Origin: Phenylobacterium sp. RIFCSPHIGHO2_01_FULL_69_31
GTDB lineage: Bacteria; Pseudomonadota; Alphaproteobacteria; Caulobacterales; Caulobacteraceae
Direction of reading: 5' to 3'
Assembly (NCBI RefSeq): GCF_001824475.1
Contig: NZ_MHXN01000046.1
Span: 192,734-241,777 of the forward strand
Length of the DNA stretch: 49,044 nt
The notes below the pieces were generated by a model that ran no database searches, was not told the origin of the DNA, and was given only the letters and a program-made list of their open reading frames with translations. A program made the translations under genes and the position numbers. Shown piece after piece: positions 41,398 through 49,044 of this stretch (positions are counted from its first letter, which is position 1; every line of letters begins with the position of its first letter).

Positions 41398-41712
41398 ATG
41401 TTCCGTTCCATGCACGAGATGCTCGCCGGCCAGGCGGTGGACGCCGAGCTCACGCAGCTCAGCCAGGCCCGGCCCGGCGACCGCGGCGTCATCGTCGACG
41501 TGCGCGCCGACCATGCCGGCGGCCACGGGGTGGACGTTCACGAGCTGGAGCGCCGACTGCTGGAGTTCGGCTTCGTCGAGGGCGCGGCCTTCGAGATCAT
41601 CCACCAGGGCCTGATCGGCGCCGACCCCATCGCCGTGCGGCTGGACGACATGCGCGTGGCGCTGCGCCGCCGCGACGCCGAGGATGTCTGGGTGCGGCTG
41701 GATCCGAAATGA
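41398..41712 (+). CDS. feoA: FeoA, ferrous iron transport accessory protein
   Basis: From ATG 41398 the product has about 104 residues (ATG 41410 is an alternative). It is a single SH3-like FeoA domain: LSQARPGDRGVIVDV, then LERRLLEFGFVEGAAFEII, then DPIAVRLDDMRVALRRRDA. FeoA is a small cytosolic partner needed for ferrous iron uptake by FeoB. The stop overlaps the feoB start by four bases. It is the first core gene after the tRNA junction. Confidence 0.9.
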   Translation: MFRSMHEMLAGQAVDAELTQLSQARPGDRGVIVDVRADHAGGHGVDVHELERRLLEFGFVEGAAFEIIHQGLIGADPIAVRLDDMRVALRRRDAEDVWVRLDPK

Positions 41713-43583
41713 GCGAATCTGCGCTGCAGCCGGCCCGGGTCGCGCTGGTCGGCAATCCCAACACCGGCAAGACCGCCCTCTTCAACGCCCTGACCGGCAG
41801 CCGCCAGAAGGTGGCCAACTACGCCGGCGTCACCGTCGAGCGGAAGGAAGGGTTCATCACCACGGCCGCCGGCCGCTCGCTGTCGATCCTCGACCTGCCC
41901 GGCACCTATTCCCTGCGGGCGCGCAGCCCGGACGAGGCGGTGACCCGCGACGCCGTGCTGGGCCGCCTGGCGGGCGAGGCCGAGCCCGACGTGGTGGTGG
42001 CCGTGGCCGACGCCACCAACCTGCGCCTGGTCCTGCGCCTGATCCTGGAGCTGAAGGCTGTGGGCCGGCCGATGGTGCTGGCGCTCAACATGTACGACAT
42101 CGCCCAGCGCCAGGGCCTGCGGATCGACCTGGAGGGCCTGCAGCGCGAGCTGGGCTGTCCCATCGTCACCACCGTGGCCACCCGCAAGCGCGGCATCGCC
42201 GAGCTGACCGCCAAGGTCGACGAGCTGGTCGCCACCGGCGCCATCTCCACCACCAACGTCTGGCACGAGCCGTCGGCCGCCGAAATCCGCGGCGCCCACC
42301 GCGAGGCCCAGCGCATCCTGAAGGCCTACGTCCGCCCGCCGGAGCATCCCGACACCTTCACCGGCAAGGTCGACGCCGTCCTGCTGCACCCGGTGGCCGG
42401 CCTGGCCATCCTCTTCGCCCTGCTGTTCGTGATGTTCCAGGCGGTCTTCGCCTGGGCCACGCCGCTGATGGACGGCATCGACGCCGCCTTCCTGTGGCTG
42501 GGCGCCGCCGTGGGCCAGGCGCTGCCGGACGGCCTGATCAAGGACTTCATCTCCGACGGGGTGATCGCCGGCGTGGGCTCGGTGCTGGTCTTCCTGCCCC
42601 AGATCCTGATCCTGTTCTTCTTCATCATCCTCCTGGAAGACTTCGGCTACATGGCCCGGGCCGCGTTCCTGATGGACCGCATCATGGGCGGCGCCGGCCT
42701 GCACGGCCGCGCCTTTATCCCGCTCCTATCGTCGTTCGCCTGCGCCATTCCGGGGATCATGGCCGCCCGGGTGATCGACCAGAAGCGCGACCGCATGACC
42801 ACCATCCTGGTGGCCCCGCTGATGACCTGCTCGGCGCGGATCCCGGTCTACACCCTGATCATCTCGGCCTTCATCCCCAACGAGACCGTCGGCCCGGGCC
42901 TGAACCTCCAGGGCCTCGTCATGTTCGGCCTCTACGCCGCCGGCATCCTCAGCGCCCTGGCCGTCTCGTTCGTGATCCGCAAGGTGTTCTGGCGCGGCGC
43001 GGTCGAGCCGTTCCTGATGGAGCTGCCGACCTACAAGCTGCCCAGCGTCGAGAGCGTGTTCCGCAACCTGCTGCTCCGCGCCCAGATCTTCCTGAACCGG
43101 GCCGGCCGCATCATCCTGCCACTGATGGTGGCGGTGTGGGTGCTGTCCACCTTCCCCGGCCCGCCCCCCGGCGCCACCGAACCCGCCATCGACTACAGCT
43201 TCGCCGGCATGATCGGCCAGGCGATCCAGCCGCTGTTCGCCCCCATCGGGTTCAACTGGCAGATGGTGGTGGCCCTGATCCCCGGCTTCGCGGCCCGCGA
43301 GGTCGCCGTGGCCGCCCTGGGCACCGTCTATGCCGTGGGCGACGCCGAGGCCAACGTGGGCGCCCTGGGCGCGCGCCTCGCCCAGCACTGGAGCCTGGCC
43401 ACCGGCCTTTCCTTCCTCGCCTGGTACATCTTCGCGCCCCAGTGCGCGGCGACCCTGGGGGTGGTGAAGCGGGAGACCAACTCCTGGGCCTGGACCGGGG
43501 TCATGTTCGCCTACATGACCACCCTCGCCTACCTCGCCTCCTTCACCGTCTACCACCTGGCCGTAGCCCTCGGCGGAGGTTAG
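41709..43583 (+). CDS. feoB: FeoB, ferrous iron transporter
   Basis: The 624-residue protein has an N-terminal G domain: G1 loop GNPNTGKTALFNALTGS (residues 14-30), the strand region NYAGVTVERKEG, G3 DLPGTYSL and an ALNMYD G4-type segment. A helical spacer and multiple membrane helices follow, with Gate-type sequences (FSFACAIPGIMAAR-like segment at SSFACAIPGIMAARVI and the second gate around VWVLSTFP). It imports Fe2+ across the inner membrane, driven by GTP-dependent gating. Length is slightly short, as expected for the compact alphaproteobacterial form. Coupled to feoA; no feoC is seen. Confidence 0.95.
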   Translation: MSESALQPARVALVGNPNTGKTALFNALTGSRQKVANYAGVTVERKEGFITTAAGRSLSILDLPGTYSLRARSPDEAVTRDAVLGRLAGEAEPDVVVAVADATNLRLVLRLILELKAVGRPMVLALNMYDIAQRQGLRIDLEGLQRELGCPIVTTVATRKRGIAELTAKVDELVATGAISTTNVWHEPSAAEIRGAHREAQRILKAYVRPPEHPDTFTGKVDAVLLHPVAGLAILFALLFVMFQAVFAWATPLMDGIDAAFLWLGAAVGQALPDGLIKDFISDGVIAGVGSVLVFLPQILILFFFIILLEDFGYMARAAFLMDRIMGGAGLHGRAFIPLLSSFACAIPGIMAARVIDQKRDRMTTILVAPLMTCSARIPVYTLIISAFIPNETVGPGLNLQGLVMFGLYAAGILSALAVSFVIRKVFWRGAVEPFLMELPTYKLPSVESVFRNLLLRAQIFLNRAGRIILPLMVAVWVLSTFPGPPPGATEPAIDYSFAGMIGQAIQPLFAPIGFNWQMVVALIPGFAAREVAVAALGTVYAVGDAEANVGALGARLAQHWSLATGLSFLAWYIFAPQCAATLGVVKRETNSWAWTGVMFAYMTTLAYLASFTVYHLAVALGGG

Positions 43584-43675
43584 CAAGAGGTTTTCGCGCT
43601 TCGGTTGCGTTAACTCGTCTTTTTCCGTGCGCCTTAACCCGTCGATAAACGAGACGCGCGCAAGCTCGTATCGTC

Positions 43676-43996
43676 ATGCAGAACCAGCACGAAATCGCCC
43701 ACGACGCTCCGAACGGCAAAAAGCCGGTGCGGGTCAAGGAAACCCTGTGCAAGCGCGTCCGTGAGGCCCTCCTTTCGCTCGGCGGCGAAGCGCACCGATC
43801 GATTGTGATCGAGCAAGTGGCCCGTAACCTGGGTCACAACGTCCACCAGATCCCCGAGGAGCTGCAGCAGCAGGTCATCGTGTCGTTCGAGGCGTTCTGG
43901 CGCGACGAACGCAAGCGGGCCGCCTACGGCTTCCACCTCCCGTTCGGCGAGGGGTCGCACCGCTGGAGCGTCCGCAACGAGTCCTTCGCGGCCTAA
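43676..43996 (+). CDS. Conserved hypothetical protein, 106 residues
   Basis: The soluble protein starts at ATG 43676 and reads as a basic helical first half (ETLCKRVREALLSLGGEAHR, IVIEQVARNLGHNVHQIPEEL). A mixed second half follows (VSFEAFWRDERKRAAYGFHLP, FGEGSHRWSV). The first half resembles a winged-helix-like fold, but I cannot name the family. It stands alone between feoB and a convergent gene. Function unknown. Confidence 0.7.
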   Translation: MQNQHEIAHDAPNGKKPVRVKETLCKRVREALLSLGGEAHRSIVIEQVARNLGHNVHQIPEELQQQVIVSFEAFWRDERKRAAYGFHLPFGEGSHRWSVRNESFAA

Positions 43997-44016
43997 GACG
44001 CTCCCGTCCGGCGGCG

Positions 44017-44424
44017 TCAGGCCCGACGGCGGCCGGCCGCCTTGGCGGTGTTCAGCGCCACCGCGGCGCGCACCAGCGCCTTGAACGCCGCCTCGTCGAG
44101 GCTCTGGCCCTCGGCGATGTCGATCGCACGGCGCGTGTTGCCCTCCAGGCTGGCGTTGAACAGCCCCTTCGGATCGTCCAGCGACGCGCCCTTGGCGAAG
44201 GTCAATTTGACGACGGCCTTGTAGGTCTCGCCCGTGCAGAGGATGCCGGCGTGCTCCCACACCGGCACGCCGCGCCACTTCCAGGTCTCCTCCACCTCCG
44301 GATCCGCCGCCCGGATCAGGCCCCGCACATGGGCCAGCACCTGCCCCCGCCAGTCCCCCAGCTCCGCGATCCGCGCGTCGATCAGGGCGGACGGCGAAGG
44401 CTCTCCCGCGGTGGTCCGATCCAT
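44017..44424 (-). CDS. DUF1801 family protein
   Basis: From ATG 44424 the protein has 135 residues. The pattern LGDWRGQVLAHVRGLIRAADPEVEETWKWRGVPVWEHAGILC, split by expected turns, and KLTFAKGASLDDPKGLF are typical of the DUF1801/YdhG-like fold. The C-terminal SLDEAAFKALVRAAVALN helix also fits. The frame extends 21 codons upstream but that piece lacks family similarity. Role unknown; these small proteins are common in soil and freshwater bacteria. Confidence 0.85.
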   Translation of the reverse strand: MDRTTAGEPSPSALIDARIAELGDWRGQVLAHVRGLIRAADPEVEETWKWRGVPVWEHAGILCTGETYKAVVKLTFAKGASLDDPKGLFNASLEGNTRRAIDIAEGQSLDEAAFKALVRAAVALNTAKAAGRRRA

Positions 44425-44579
44425 GGCGTGGCGCCTCCCTCTCACTGACCCGCCATCCTGCGACGGCGCGCATGGCGCTGTCGACACCGGCCGATCTGCA
44501 CCGCAACCTCACAACGCGCCCATCACCTCTGCGCGGAGGAGATGGGAAGCTGGCGGCTCACAAATGCGGAGGCTGGGCC

Positions 44580-44876
44580 ATGACCGACATTCAGCACGAC
44601 GACCGCCGCCAGGGCGGGCGCCGATGGCGCCTGGTCCGCTGGGGCGGCGCGGCGCTCCTGCTGCTCGCCCCGGCCGTGGCCATGCCGTTCACCGCGGAGG
44701 TGAACTGGGGCCCGGCGGACTTCGCCCTGTTCGCCGCAATGCTCGTCACAGCCTGCGCCGCCTATGAGGTCGCCTTGCGGATCACCACCGCGCGGGCCTG
44801 GCGCACCGCCATCGCCCTGGCCATCGCCGCGGCCTTCCTGCTGACCTGGGCCCACCTGGCCGTCGGCCTGTTCTGA
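44580..44876 (+). CDS. Small three-helix membrane protein
   Basis: From ATG 44580 the 98-residue product has a charged start (MTDIQHDDRRQGGRRWRLVR) and hydrophobic helices at about residues 21-39, 44-60 and 74-95. Basic residues before the first helix suggest a cytosolic N-terminus. Open frame extends upstream without a good start. It is not part of a visible operon: the gene on its left points away, and the MarR gene on its right converges. Not recognised. Confidence 0.7.
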   Translation: MTDIQHDDRRQGGRRWRLVRWGGAALLLLAPAVAMPFTAEVNWGPADFALFAAMLVTACAAYEVALRITTARAWRTAIALAIAAAFLLTWAHLAVGLF

Positions 44877-44883
44877 GGCCGAC

Positions 44884-45387
44884 CTACCGCAGGCTGGGCG
44901 TCGGCGGCGCCTCGCCGGCCAGCTGGCCCGCCGCCGACTGCAGGCGGCTCAGCAGGCGTTTGAGCAAGGTGACCTCCTCCGGCGCCAGCCCCGCGATCAG
45001 CGCCGCCTCGTAGGCCAGAGCCAGGGGGGCGATCTCCGAATGCAGGCTGCGCCCCTCGGCGGTCAGGGCCAGGACGTGGCTTCGCCCGTCGGCCTTGTTC
45101 TGCGAGCGTCCCACCAGCCGCCGCTTCACCAGTCCCTGCGCCGCGCGGCTCACCGTCACCTTGTCCATGACCGTGCGGGCCACGATCTGCACCTGGCTGA
45201 GGCGCCCGTCCTCGGCCAACACGCACAGCACCCGCCACTGCGGCACGGTCAGGCCGAACCGGTCCTCGTACGCGCGCGCGATCAGCCCCGAGACCGCATT
45301 GGACGCCACCGACAGCCGGTACGGCAGATAGGCGTCCAGCCGCAGCCCCGCCTCCTCCCCGCCGCTCGCCTTGGCCAGACCGCTCAT
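44884..45387 (-). CDS. MarR-family transcriptional regulator
   Basis: The 167-residue protein shows the MarR winged-helix order: YLPYRLSVASNAVSGLIARAYEDRFGLTVPQWRVLCVL, then LSQVQIVARTVMDKVTVSRAAQGLVKRRLV, then NKADGRSHVLALTAEG for the wing. It is the last gene of a leftward set that begins with the isoaspartyl peptidase and hmgA, 58 bases after the FAH-family gene. Control of homogentisate/tyrosine breakdown is a reasonable inference from position. Confidence 0.9.
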   Translation of the reverse strand: MSGLAKASGGEEAGLRLDAYLPYRLSVASNAVSGLIARAYEDRFGLTVPQWRVLCVLAEDGRLSQVQIVARTVMDKVTVSRAAQGLVKRRLVGRSQNKADGRSHVLALTAEGRSLHSEIAPLALAYEAALIAGLAPEEVTLLKRLLSRLQSAAGQLAGEAPPTPSLR

Positions 45388-45445
45388 CCCGCCTCGCTCC
45401 CCGCAGCGCGAGGGCGAAGTCCTGCGAAGCCTCGGCGAAGCAGGA

Positions 45446-46450
45446 TCATCCCGCGGCGACCGCCTGCTCGATGGCGCCGAAGATCGAGTGGCGCTTCTCG
45501 TCGACCATCTGGATGCGCACCACGTCGCCCGCCTTCAGGAACGGCGTCGAGGGCTTGCCATCCAGGATCGTCTCCACCGTCCGCACCTCGGCCAGGCAGG
45601 AATAGCCAACCCCGCCCTGGCCGATCGGCTTGCCGGGACCGCCGTCCGGCCCACGGTTCGACACCGTGCCCGAGCCGATGATGCTGCCGGCCGACAGCGC
45701 CCGGGTCTTGGCCGCGTGCGCGATCAGGGTCCCGAAGTCGAAGGTCATGTCGACGCCCGCGTCGGCCTCGCCCAGCGGCTTGCCGTTCAGTTCCACCTCC
45801 AGCTTGCCGTGCAGCTTGCCGTCCTTGAAGTTCGGCAGGGCGTCCGGCGTCACCGCCACCGGCGAGAACGCCGAGGCGGGCTTCGACTGGAAGAACCCGA
45901 AGTTCTTGGCCAGCTCGCCCGGGATCAGGTTGCGCAGGCTGACGTCGTTGCACAGCAGCACCAGCCGGATCGCCTTCAGCGCCTCCTCGCGGCTGGCGCC
46001 CATGGGCACGTCGCCGGTGATCACCGCGATCTCGCCCTCCATGTCGCAGCCCCAGGCCTCGTCCTTCAGCGGGATCGGGTCGCGCGGCCCGAGGAACCCG
46101 TCCGAGCCGCCCTGGTACATCAGGGGGTCGGTCCAGAAGCTCTCGGGCATGTCGGCGGCGCGGGCCTGCCGCACCAGGGCCACGTGGTTCACATAGGCCG
46201 AGCCGTCGGCCCACTGGTAGGCGCGCGGCAGCGGGCTCATGGCGTCGTGCTCATGGAACCGGGCCTTGGGCACCGAGCCGTGCTCCAGGCTCTCGGCCAG
46301 CCCCCGCAGGTCCGGCTCGCAGCGCTCCCAGTCGTCCAGCGCCGCCTGCAGCGTCAGGGCGATCCGGTCGGCGGGCGAGTACCAGGCGAGGTCCTTCGAG
46401 ACGACCACGAGGCGGCCGTCACGCCCCCCCTTCAACGACGCCAGCTTCAT
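45446..46450 (-). CDS. Fumarylacetoacetate hydrolase family protein
   Basis: The 334-residue protein starts MKLASLKGGRDG in an ATGA overlap with the upstream small gene. Core motifs of the FAH fold are present: GCDMEGEIAVITGDVP with acidic metal ligands, LRNLIPGELAKNFGFFQSKPASAFSPVAVTP split around turns, and VDMTFDFGTLIAHAAKTR with GSIIGSGTVSN. In the tyrosine/homogentisate pathway such enzymes split fumarylacetoacetate into fumarate and acetoacetate. Its place next to hmgA supports that role, although the family also includes other carbon-carbon hydrolases. Confidence 0.88.
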   Translation of the reverse strand: MKLASLKGGRDGRLVVVSKDLAWYSPADRIALTLQAALDDWERCEPDLRGLAESLEHGSVPKARFHEHDAMSPLPRAYQWADGSAYVNHVALVRQARAADMPESFWTDPLMYQGGSDGFLGPRDPIPLKDEAWGCDMEGEIAVITGDVPMGASREEALKAIRLVLLCNDVSLRNLIPGELAKNFGFFQSKPASAFSPVAVTPDALPNFKDGKLHGKLEVELNGKPLGEADAGVDMTFDFGTLIAHAAKTRALSAGSIIGSGTVSNRGPDGGPGKPIGQGGVGYSCLAEVRTVETILDGKPSTPFLKAGDVVRIQMVDEKRHSIFGAIEQAVAAG

Positions 46451-46722
46451 CCGTCACTCCCGTCCTTGGTTATCATTCGGGTCAGCCGCACCCCGTCTTC
46501 GAAGGCTCGCGGCTCATAGACGCTGACCTCCACGCGGATGTCGCCACCGCTTCCACCTTCCCACATGTAGGCGCGTTCGAAACAGACTTCGCGACCCTCC
46601 GGCGTGAAGCCCTCGAAGGTGTCGCCCCAGGGCGTGTGCTTGGACAGCTGCGCCCAGCCCAGGCTCATGGCGCGGTCCAGTTCCTCCGTGGCCGCAGCCG
46701 TCAGGTCGTCCTGGAAGCCCAT
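46447..46722 (-). CDS. Small hypothetical protein in the homogentisate operon
   Basis: The 91-residue protein starts MGFQDDLTAAATEELDRAM and has a helix followed by several strands (GDTFEGFTPEGREVCFERA, DIRVEVSVYEPRAFEDGVRL). It lies 2 bases after the cupin gene and overlaps the FAH gene by four bases, so it is coupled to both. The family is not recognised. Position alone suggests a link to aromatic breakdown. Confidence 0.75.
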   Translation of the reverse strand: MGFQDDLTAAATEELDRAMSLGWAQLSKHTPWGDTFEGFTPEGREVCFERAYMWEGGSGGDIRVEVSVYEPRAFEDGVRLTRMITKDGSDG

Positions 46723-46724
46723 CT

Positions 46725-47090
46725 TCAGATTCCAACGCCGACGGGCGCGGTGAACTCCGAGACCGGCGCGTCGCCGGTGTTCACCACTTCGGACGGCTCG
46801 AAGATCATCACCTCGGCCTCCTCGTCCGACCCGGTGCGGTGCTCGACACCGCGGGGGACGACGATCATCTGGCCCGGCTCCAGCTCGACCACCCGGTCGC
46901 GGAACTCGACCCGGAAGCGCCCCTTGAACACCAGGAACATCTCCTCGGCGTCGACGTGGGTGTGCCAGGGAAACAGTCCCTGGGTCTTCACCAGTCGGAC
47001 GTCCTGGCCATTGAGCCGCGCGGCGACCTTCGGCCGCCAGTGCTCGGTGAAGCCCGCGAACTTCGCCGCGATGTCGATGGCGTCGCTCAC
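46725..47090 (-). CDS. Cupin-domain protein
   Basis: From GTG 47090, overlapping the hmgA stop by four bases, the product has 121 residues. The cupin core is clear: FPWHTHVDAEEMFLVFKGRFRVEF (H-x-H-x-E pattern in two parts) and LEPGQMIVVPRGVEHRTG. Such one-domain cupins next to hmgA are frequent and may bind a metal and an aromatic intermediate; the reaction is unknown. The frame is open far upstream in the hmgA region, which is only overlap. Confidence 0.88.
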   Translation of the reverse strand: MSDAIDIAAKFAGFTEHWRPKVAARLNGQDVRLVKTQGLFPWHTHVDAEEMFLVFKGRFRVEFRDRVVELEPGQMIVVPRGVEHRTGSDEEAEVMIFEPSEVVNTGDAPVSEFTAPVGVGI

Positions 47091-48220
47091 GCGCCCTTCC
47101 AGCTGTCGACGTAGGCCGGGTTCTCCACCGCCGCCGCCGCTTCGCCCACGTCCAGCGGGTCGCGGGTGTCGATCATCACCGCATATTCGTCGGTGGCCGG
47201 CTTGGGCTGGGTCAGCATGTTCTTCAGCGCCTTCGGGTGCGGCCCGTGCGTGAAGCCGCTCGGGTGGAAGGTCATCATGCCCGCTTCGATGTGGTCGCGG
47301 CTGAAGAAATCGCCGGCGTGGTAGAACAGCACCTCGTCGTAGTCGTCGTTGTTGTGGAAGAACGGGATCTTCAGCGCCCCCGGATCGGTCTCGAAGGGCC
47401 GCGGCGCGAAGGTGCAGACCACGAACCGGTCCGAGACGAAGGTGGAATGCACGCTGGGCGGCAGGTGGTAGCGGTGGCTCACCACCGGCCGGATGTCCGC
47501 CACGTTCAGCCGCACCGGGGCCAGCTCGCCGTGCCAGCCGACGGCGTCCAGCGGGTTGTAGGGATAGGTCACCGTCGAGACCGCGCCGCGCTTCTTCACC
47601 TCGACCCGCACCTCTCCCGGTTCGGCCTGGTGGGCGCGGAAGGCCTCGTCCATCACCGGCGTGTCCAGCAGGGCCGGGTCGAACAGGGCGTGCGGCCCCA
47701 TCAGGCCGCGGTCGGGCAGCTTGTAGTGGGTGTTGGTCGCCTGGATCATCAGGATCGCCGTGGCCTCGCCCGGCGCCAGCCGCCACATGGTCCCGCGCGG
47801 AAGGTACAGGTAGTCGCCGGCCCGGTAGGCGATGCGCCCGAAGTCGGTGAACAGGTCTCCGATCCCCTGATGGACGAAGAGCAGCTGGTCCCCGTCCGCA
47901 TTGCGCGCCAGGGCCGGCATGGCCTCAGCCAGCTTCCAGAAGCGCACCTCGGTCGCCGCATTGTGCAGCACCACGCCGGCGGCCCAGGGCGAGGGGTCGG
48001 CCGCGTTCAGCCGCGCCAGGTCGAAGGCGCGCGGGCGCAGCGGCCCCTCGAACGAGGTCCACCCCGTGGGCGGCCGCGGGTGGTAGAGGAAGGCCGCGGG
48101 CCCGAAGAACCCCTCCTTCGACATCTCGCGCTCATAGGTCCCTTCGGGCAGGTCGGCGTGCGCCTGGCGCGAATGCGTCCCCTGTGCGCCGCGGATCGGA
48201 AGCCAGTCACCCTTCGCCAT
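47087..48220 (-). CDS. hmgA: Homogentisate 1,2-dioxygenase
   Basis: The 377-residue protein starts at ATG 48220. Family hallmarks run through it: GFFGPAAFLYHPRPPTGW near the start, FRAGDYLYLP-type sequence at YRAGDYLYLPRGTMWRL, and the iron-binding end NNDDYDEVLFYHAGDF, then MMTFHPSGFTHGPHPKAL with conserved His/Glu ligands. It opens the homogentisate ring to maleylacetoacetate in tyrosine and phenylalanine breakdown. The compact length is typical of the shorter bacterial form. Its start overlaps the stop of the isoaspartyl peptidase gene as TGATG, and the cupin gene starts within its stop. Confidence 0.93.
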   Translation of the reverse strand: MAKGDWLPIRGAQGTHSRQAHADLPEGTYEREMSKEGFFGPAAFLYHPRPPTGWTSFEGPLRPRAFDLARLNAADPSPWAAGVVLHNAATEVRFWKLAEAMPALARNADGDQLLFVHQGIGDLFTDFGRIAYRAGDYLYLPRGTMWRLAPGEATAILMIQATNTHYKLPDRGLMGPHALFDPALLDTPVMDEAFRAHQAEPGEVRVEVKKRGAVSTVTYPYNPLDAVGWHGELAPVRLNVADIRPVVSHRYHLPPSVHSTFVSDRFVVCTFAPRPFETDPGALKIPFFHNNDDYDEVLFYHAGDFFSRDHIEAGMMTFHPSGFTHGPHPKALKNMLTQPKPATDEYAVMIDTRDPLDVGEAAAAVENPAYVDSWKGA

Positions 48221-49044
48221 CACGGATCGTCCTTGTAGATCCCGACGACCAGCGGCTGGCCGTCGGCGATGCGGGCCCGGTACATGCCCGTTGTGTTGAA
48301 GCTCCACGCCACCTGCCCGTCCGGGGCGACGGCGATCACGCCGCCGTCCCCGCCCAGGGCGGTCAGCTCGTCCTGAATCACCCGGTCCGCGGCCGCCTGC
48401 AGCGACAGGCCCCGGTGCCGCACCAGGGCGCTGATCTCGTGCGCCACGCCCAGGCGGATGAAATACTCCCCCGCCCCGGTGCAGGAGACCGCGCAGCCGG
48501 CGTTCGAGGCATAGGTGCCCGCGCCGATGATCGGCGAATCCCCCACCCGGCCCCACCGCTTGGCCGAGCTGCCGCCCGTCGAGGTGCCGGCCGCCACGTT
48601 GCCGTGGACGTCCAGGGCCACCACGCCCACGGTGCCGTGCTTGCCTTCCTCGTGGACCAGGGCCGCCTTGCCCGCCGTGTCCTCCGGCGCGCCGACCGGC
48701 CGTTCGGGGATCGGCAGGCCCAGCTTGGCGAGCCCCCGCTCCAGCGACCGCCACCGCCGCTCGGTGAAGAAGTACAGCGGGTCCACCTGCTCCAGGCCCT
48801 GGCTGCGGGCGAAGGCATCGGCGCCCTCCCCGCCCAGCATCACGTGCGCCGAGCCTTCGATCACCGCCCGTGCGGCCGAGATCGGATGCCGCGTGGTGGT
48901 CACCCCCGCCACCGCGCCGGCGGCAAGCGTTGATCCGTCCATGATCGAGGCGTCCAGCTCGTTGCGCCCCTCGGCCGTGAAGGCCGCGCCGCGCCCGGCG
49001 TTGAACAGCGGGTCGTCCTCCAGGATGTGGATCGCCGCCTCGAC
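48220..49044 (-). CDS. Isoaspartyl peptidase/L-asparaginase, cut by right window edge
   Basis: The frame runs from the window edge to TGA 48220-48222 and shows about 274 residues; the start is outside. Family features: LFNAGRGAAF and ELDASIMDGS near the left end, the autocleavage site KHGTVGVVALD with the Thr nucleophile, then TSTGGSSAKRWGRVGDSPIIGAGTYAS. These N-terminal-nucleophile enzymes cut themselves before the Thr and remove beta-aspartyl residues or amide groups. Coupling to hmgA by TGATG makes it the head of the operon within this window. The link to aromatic breakdown is by position only. Confidence 0.93.
   Translation of the reverse strand, partial: VEAAIHILEDDPLFNAGRGAAFTAEGRNELDASIMDGSTLAAGAVAGVTTTRHPISAARAVIEGSAHVMLGGEGADAFARSQGLEQVDPLYFFTERRWRSLERGLAKLGLPIPERPVGAPEDTAGKAALVHEEGKHGTVGVVALDVHGNVAAGTSTGGSSAKRWGRVGDSPIIGAGTYASNAGCAVSCTGAGEYFIRLGVAHEISALVRHRGLSLQAAADRVIQDELTALGGDGGVIAVAPDGQVAWSFNTTGMYRARIADGQPLVVGIYKDDP

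Noticed and set aside
41684..43648. 654-codon plus-strand frame overlapping feoB
   Set aside because: It is an out-of-frame reading of feoB, extremely rich in Gly/Arg/Pro, while the feoB frame has full G-domain motifs.
43584..43675. Possible terminator after feoB
   Set aside because: There is a T-run near 43617-43625 but no stable stem in front of it.
1..49044. CRISPR arrays, insertion sequences with transposases, rRNA genes
   Set aside because: No regularly spaced direct repeats with unique spacers, no transposase-like frames and no rRNA sequence were seen. The short repeats found are listed individually.

Overview
The window is GC-rich, densely coded alphaproteobacterial DNA. A GcrA-family cell-cycle regulator, a Caulobacterales-style isopeptidase lasso peptide cluster, a NodT-type outer-membrane lipoprotein and a feoAB / homogentisate chromosomal block all point to Caulobacteraceae (Caulobacter or Phenylobacterium-like). 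The genus is inferred from gene content only.

Layout. (1) 1-9.9 kb is a patchwork: the start of an unknown gene running off the left edge, a DGQHR-domain gene paired with a membrane protein and facing a PIN-like gene, a LuxR-type regulator, a lipoprotein, an orphan efflux outer-membrane lipoprotein, a HEPN-like gene and a nuclease-fold-like gene. (2) 9.7-21.0 kb is a complete lasso peptide locus. XRE regulator, ECF sigma factor, FecR, TonB-dependent receptor and a prolyl-oligopeptidase-type isopeptidase lie on one side. A GntR regulator, a 40-residue precursor gene (20121-20243) and the B (leader recognition/protease) and C (cyclase) genes run toward them from the other. No export ABC transporter is visible. 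(3) 22.4-35.1 kb is a DNA phosphorothioation island: dndA divergent from dndBCDE, then an M15-peptidase-like protein, an HNH nuclease and a phosphorothioation-associated methyltransferase. A membrane-methyltransferase fusion and a Cas4-like/DEDD nuclease follow. The usual DndFGH restriction genes are absent. (4) 35.1-41.27 kb is the end of an integrative element: GcrA paralogue, toprim protein, RadC, small genes, an intact tRNA-Leu(CAA), two related tyrosine integrases, and the 5' half of a second tRNA-Leu(CAA) broken exactly after its anticodon loop at 41231. (5) 41.4-49.0 kb is ordinary chromosome: feoAB, small conserved genes, a MarR regulator and a leftward homogentisate catabolism operon (hmgA, cupin, FAH-family hydrolase) headed by an isoaspartyl peptidase cut by the window end.

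Working together. The lasso genes form a make-sense-degrade circuit: B and C cut and thread the precursor, the receptor and FecR/sigma relay probably sense the extracellular peptide, and the isopeptidase probably opens the ring. The dnd genes put sulfur into the DNA backbone, with the HNH protein and methyltransferase the likely partner functions. The most noteworthy items are the unannotated Ala1 lasso precursor with its intergenic hairpin and helically phased upstream repeats, the non-canonical dnd partner set, the two-gene DGQHR/membrane module, and the tRNA-Leu junction with tandem integrases.
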